The notes beneath the pieces are model-generated. The model did no database searches and was not told the DNA's origin. It was given only the letters and a program-made list of their open reading frames with translations. From NCBI RefSeq assembly GCF_947179165.1, contig NC_077242.1, positions 45,649,097 through 45,713,096 of the forward strand: a DNA stretch of 64,000 bases, read 5' to 3'. Numbering within the stretch: the stretch's first letter is position 1; each line of letters begins with the position of its first letter. This document shows, piece by piece, positions 61,123 through 64,000 of this stretch. The stretch is from Solanum dulcamara. Its lineage: Eukaryota; Streptophyta; Magnoliopsida; Solanales; Solanaceae. Made by a program: the position numbers and the translations under genes.

Positions 61123-62743
61123 GTTAGAGTATTAATGCTAGTGCCCTACAAGGAAAAGGATTATAATGTACTTTGTATTAATAGGGCTTAGTGTAATAAT
61201 GTAGTTAACACATCTTAATATTATTTCTCGTGTTTTTATTTTTAACATGGTATTAGAGCGACCGTAAGAAACCTCAGGAATAGGAAAGTCAATCACCATG
61301 CATTCCTTCCTGTGACTTTTAAATCTTCCCTGTGCCATATCCTTCTCTGCCAGTAGTCAAGGTCCAGCAAGATCTGGTGACCAAACCCCAGAAAACTGCT
61401 CCAGTAGAACCCCCAACGATGTAACCTCATGTGCTTGGCAAAGTTCAGATGCCACTGGCGCGTCTAACACACGCTTCAGCACGGGAGGCAGTTTCCAGCA
61501 ACTTTTTGGAGAAGTTCTATTTTTGGTTGGGATTGTCCCATGATTTCGAGCCCAGCATACCATTTTCTTCAAGTTTCAATCACTATTCATTTTTCCGGAA
61601 AATTTTCTGATCTGTTTGTGCAGTGTTCCAGCCTTTCAATAATTTTTTTAGCGAAGTATGTTATTCTCTGCATGGGTAGATTGTCCAAGAATGCTCATGT
61701 TGCTTATACTGACACCGGATGTAATTCGGGGTTTTGTTTAGAGAAAATTACAGCCCAATACCTTAGGGCCATCCAGTTTACAAAATATGTACACAGTGTA
61801 TAATTAGTGTATACTTTATACTTATATACATATAATTACGTACATATGCATATAATATACATACCTATACATATAATATATATTTATACATACCTATACA
61901 TATAAATACATACGTGTACACACAATATACAACTGAGTGTATATGTAGTGTATACTTCAGCTATGTTTGGTAAACTAGATGGCCGAATGATTTAAGGAAG
62001 AATAAAATCAATTCCTTCCGTATTGAGCAATTAAGAAGACATCTCCACAAGTAGCCTTAGTTGCTCAGACTCAGACTTTTGTTCCTGGTAACTCTTTTGC
62101 TTGGGTTTAACAGTCTTATACCCTTAGACTGTGTGTCATGGACTCCAACGCGTTTGATCATATTTCTGGTAATAAATTCTTTTGCTAATGTTTCACAATC
62201 TCCACAAGAACATTTTTCTCCACAATCACATTGAGGATGAAGTTTATATGGAGTAATCACCTAATTTTGTTTCTCAGAGGGAGTCTAGTAGCTTCGTATG
62301 TCGATAGCACCAATCTAATAATAATTCAAGAGTTTGGCATGAACTCGTAGTAAAACTGATCACTCTATGTTTTATCAACATTCTACGCCAAATCTGTCTA
62401 TTTATATGGTGGTTATTGTTGACAATTTCATTATACCGGCAATAATCAGGATGGTAAAACATCTCTTTCAACACTTTCGGACTAAAGATCCCAATAGACT
62501 AAAGTACTTTTTAGGTATGGAGGTTGCTCAGACTAGATCAAGCATTGTTATTTCGTAACAAAAGTATGCCTCAGACATTCTATTGAAAGGAAATGTACAC
62601 GATCTCATCAAGAAGTCACCCACTTCCAAGCTTTTGCATGTGCAAAGGCTGTGCAAATCATCTAGGATTCATACATAGGAAAAATGTATTTCATTTCCAA
62701 AAATCCCAGAGAGTGGAGCAAACTCATCATAGAGGGTCCTTAG
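61123..62743 (+). mobile_element. Deleted copia element
   Basis: A putative 5' LTR ends with TTTTAACA at 61247 and is followed by TGGTATTAGAGC, a primer-binding-type sequence. Remnants: MDSNAFDHISG (protease-like) near 62140, EDEVYME-like near 62235, FYQHSTPNLSIYM near 62370 and FQHFRTKDPNRLKYFLGMEV near 62470. The gag and integrase regions are missing. Related to the element at 18210. Confidence 0.75.
61790..61965. repeat. TATACATA-rich low-complexity stretch
   Basis: Degenerate alternation of TATACATA, ATACATAC and GTGTATA units inside the deleted copia. Confidence 0.75.
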
Positions 62744-62908
62744 CAGTGTTGTCAAAGTCGCGCTTAAGCCCTAAAGCGAGGCTAAAAACATGTTGAGCGC
62801 TTCACCTCGCTTAATGTTAGCTTCAGTGTCGTCATCAAGATTCTAAGGCATGCTTTTCCTTGCCAATGATCTCTTCTTAAAAGGCGACACTAAACAATTG
62901 ATATTTCA
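62744..62908 (+). mobile_element. Truncated hAT MITE
   Basis: CAGTGTTGTCAAAGTCGCGC followed by the same body as 22234-22616 up to ACACTAAACAATTGATATTT, then similarity stops. Fourth copy of the family in the window. Confidence 0.8.
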
Positions 62909-62937
62909 AGTTCTTTGTTCTGTGTTCAGATTGTAAC

Positions 62938-64000
62938 ATGGGTGAAGAAAGGATTTTCTTCCAAGCTGAATTTAAATCTTTTGACATCTCTAAGTCCAGT
63001 TCCAGGTCAGAAACATGGTTTGAACGGACTGAGCGCAGCAAGAATTTAAAGAGGAAAGTAACTTTAAGTCTTAAAGTCATAAGATGGCTAGTCAAGTTTT
63101 TATGGAAACCTCAAAGGAGCAAAGAATGACAGTTAGGAGATGGAAAACGAAGGACCTCATTACTGAACTCTTTTGCACTCATAAATACAATGAGCATGGT
63201 AGGTATATCAGTTTCATTGCATTACGGGGGGGAACAGATCAGTTATTATTACACCTGAGACTACATTGAAGGCTGGATGGTTGGCAATAGCTCAGAAAAT
63301 TACAAAGTTCATTGGGGTCCAGAAAGGGGTGAGAAAACAGCAGTTATTAGAAAACATCAGGTCAAATCTTCTTTTGCTGAAGCCATCAGAAGCAATAAAA
63401 GCTTTGACACCGGAGATCACCAACTGCAAAATCAACTTCCCTGGAAACTCTACAGTTTCAGAAGAGGATGTGCTTGGCAGATGTATTGTGGGGAAATTTC
63501 TGGACCTTAGCCAAGAAACGCCAACTCTGAATGAAGTACGGAGATGGGTTAGCAGTATGTGGAAGTCATCTCATGGAATCAATGTATATGTTATGAATGA
63601 CTCCCAGTTTCTGTTCGAGCTTCCATCTAGAAAGGAAGCAGAGCATGTCACCAATGGTGAGTGGAGATGGAAGAAATCCATATTATCGCTGGAATGGTGG
63701 TCCCCCACTGTTGGATGCTGGCCGGAAGAGGTGACAAGAAGCTGGGTATGGATCCGTATTTACGCTTCGCCTCTACACTTGTGGTCGCAAACCACTTTCA
63801 AGCAGATCGGAGAGATGTATGGGGGCTGGATTGAAACAGAGGAAACAACTCTCAAATATCACCTGCGGTGGGCCAGAATCAAAGTTAGGGGTGACGGAGC
63901 AGAAGTTCCAAGAAAGGTAGAGATAGAAAGTAACGGTTATATTTTCAAAATACCGATTTGGTGTGAGATTCCGACAGCCGTGAGAAGGAGAAAGATGATC
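62938..64000 (+). pseudogene. DUF4283-type protein (L1 ORF1-like), frameshifted, 3' partial
   Basis: Starts MGEERIFFQAEFKSFDI at 62938. The frame must shift near 63090 (T5 run) to reach KEQRMTVRRWKTKDL and NEHGRYIS, and again at the G7 run 63226-63232 to reach NRSVIITPETTLKAGWLAIA, after which it is open to the window end: EEDVLGRCIVGKFLDL, FELPSRKEAEHVTNGEWRW, LEWWSPTVGCWPEE, WVWIRIYASPLHLWSQTTFK. The last part matches the DUF4283 region found in many Solanaceae genes and plant LINE ORF1 proteins. No zinc knuckle yet; the 3' end lies outside. It lies antisense in the presumed ECA3 upstream intron. Confidence 0.75.

Noticed and set aside
60650..64000. Search for the upstream ECA3 exon with DKTGT
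   Set aside because: No minus-strand segment with this motif or the expected TTYAPEG wording was found; the exon must be beyond the window.

Overview
The window is nuclear plant DNA. The best fit is a Solanaceae species with a large, repeat-rich genome (pepper, tobacco or a relative). The evidence is spliced GT-AG exons of a plant P-type ATPase, three Solanaceae-type SINE families (Au-like, SolS-like, and TS-like 3' tails ending in GTT repeats), RTE and L1 LINEs, Ty1-copia and Ty3-gypsy elements, many hAT- and Mutator-like MITEs, and a DUF4283 reading frame. The species cannot be fixed from sequence alone.

Only one host gene is visible. It is an ECA3-type Ca2+/Mn2+-transporting P2A ATPase on the minus strand. 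Eighteen consecutive exons lie between 60649 and 11479 and encode the C-terminal 603 residues plus stop, from the start of the nucleotide-binding region to the end of the protein. All 18 exons join in frame at GT-AG junctions with no stop codon. The exons carrying the N-terminus, M1-M4 and the DKTGT phosphorylation site must lie beyond 64000. The visible coding sequence is 1812 nt spread over 49 kb, so almost everything else inside the gene is intron filled with transposons.

Layout. 1-8111: the end of a gypsy LTR inserted in a very large LTR (copy A), then a second copy of that LTR (copy B, 4.4 kb) that is a solo LTR with a 5-bp target duplication and an internal inverted duplication. 8117-11478: 3' flank of the ATPase gene with two Au-like SINEs and a long-TIR element. 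11479-15764: seven terminal exons with a 930-bp hAT-like element. 15765-24077: intron with a tandem array and a 5-kb copia element carrying a hAT MITE. 24078-31944: three exons, L1 remains, a shrunken copia derivative and a SolS SINE. 31945-41660: intron with a gypsy fragment containing a hAT-like insert, an RTE LINE and an L1 LINE split by a MITE. 41661-43106: four exons. 43107-51882: intron with an RTE LINE split by a gypsy element that has lost its integrase. 51883-58636: two exons separated by RTE and L1 LINEs, MITEs and a Mutator-like insert. 58637-60649: two more exons. 60650-64000: upstream intron with an RTE tail, a deleted copia element, a truncated MITE and a frameshifted DUF4283 frame.

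No tRNA, rRNA, CRISPR or bacterial-type operon was seen. I did not find a convincing new biological system. The notable content is the intact ATPase gene across a 49-kb transposon-filled span, and a set of nested or rearranged elements whose order of insertion can be read from target-site duplications.
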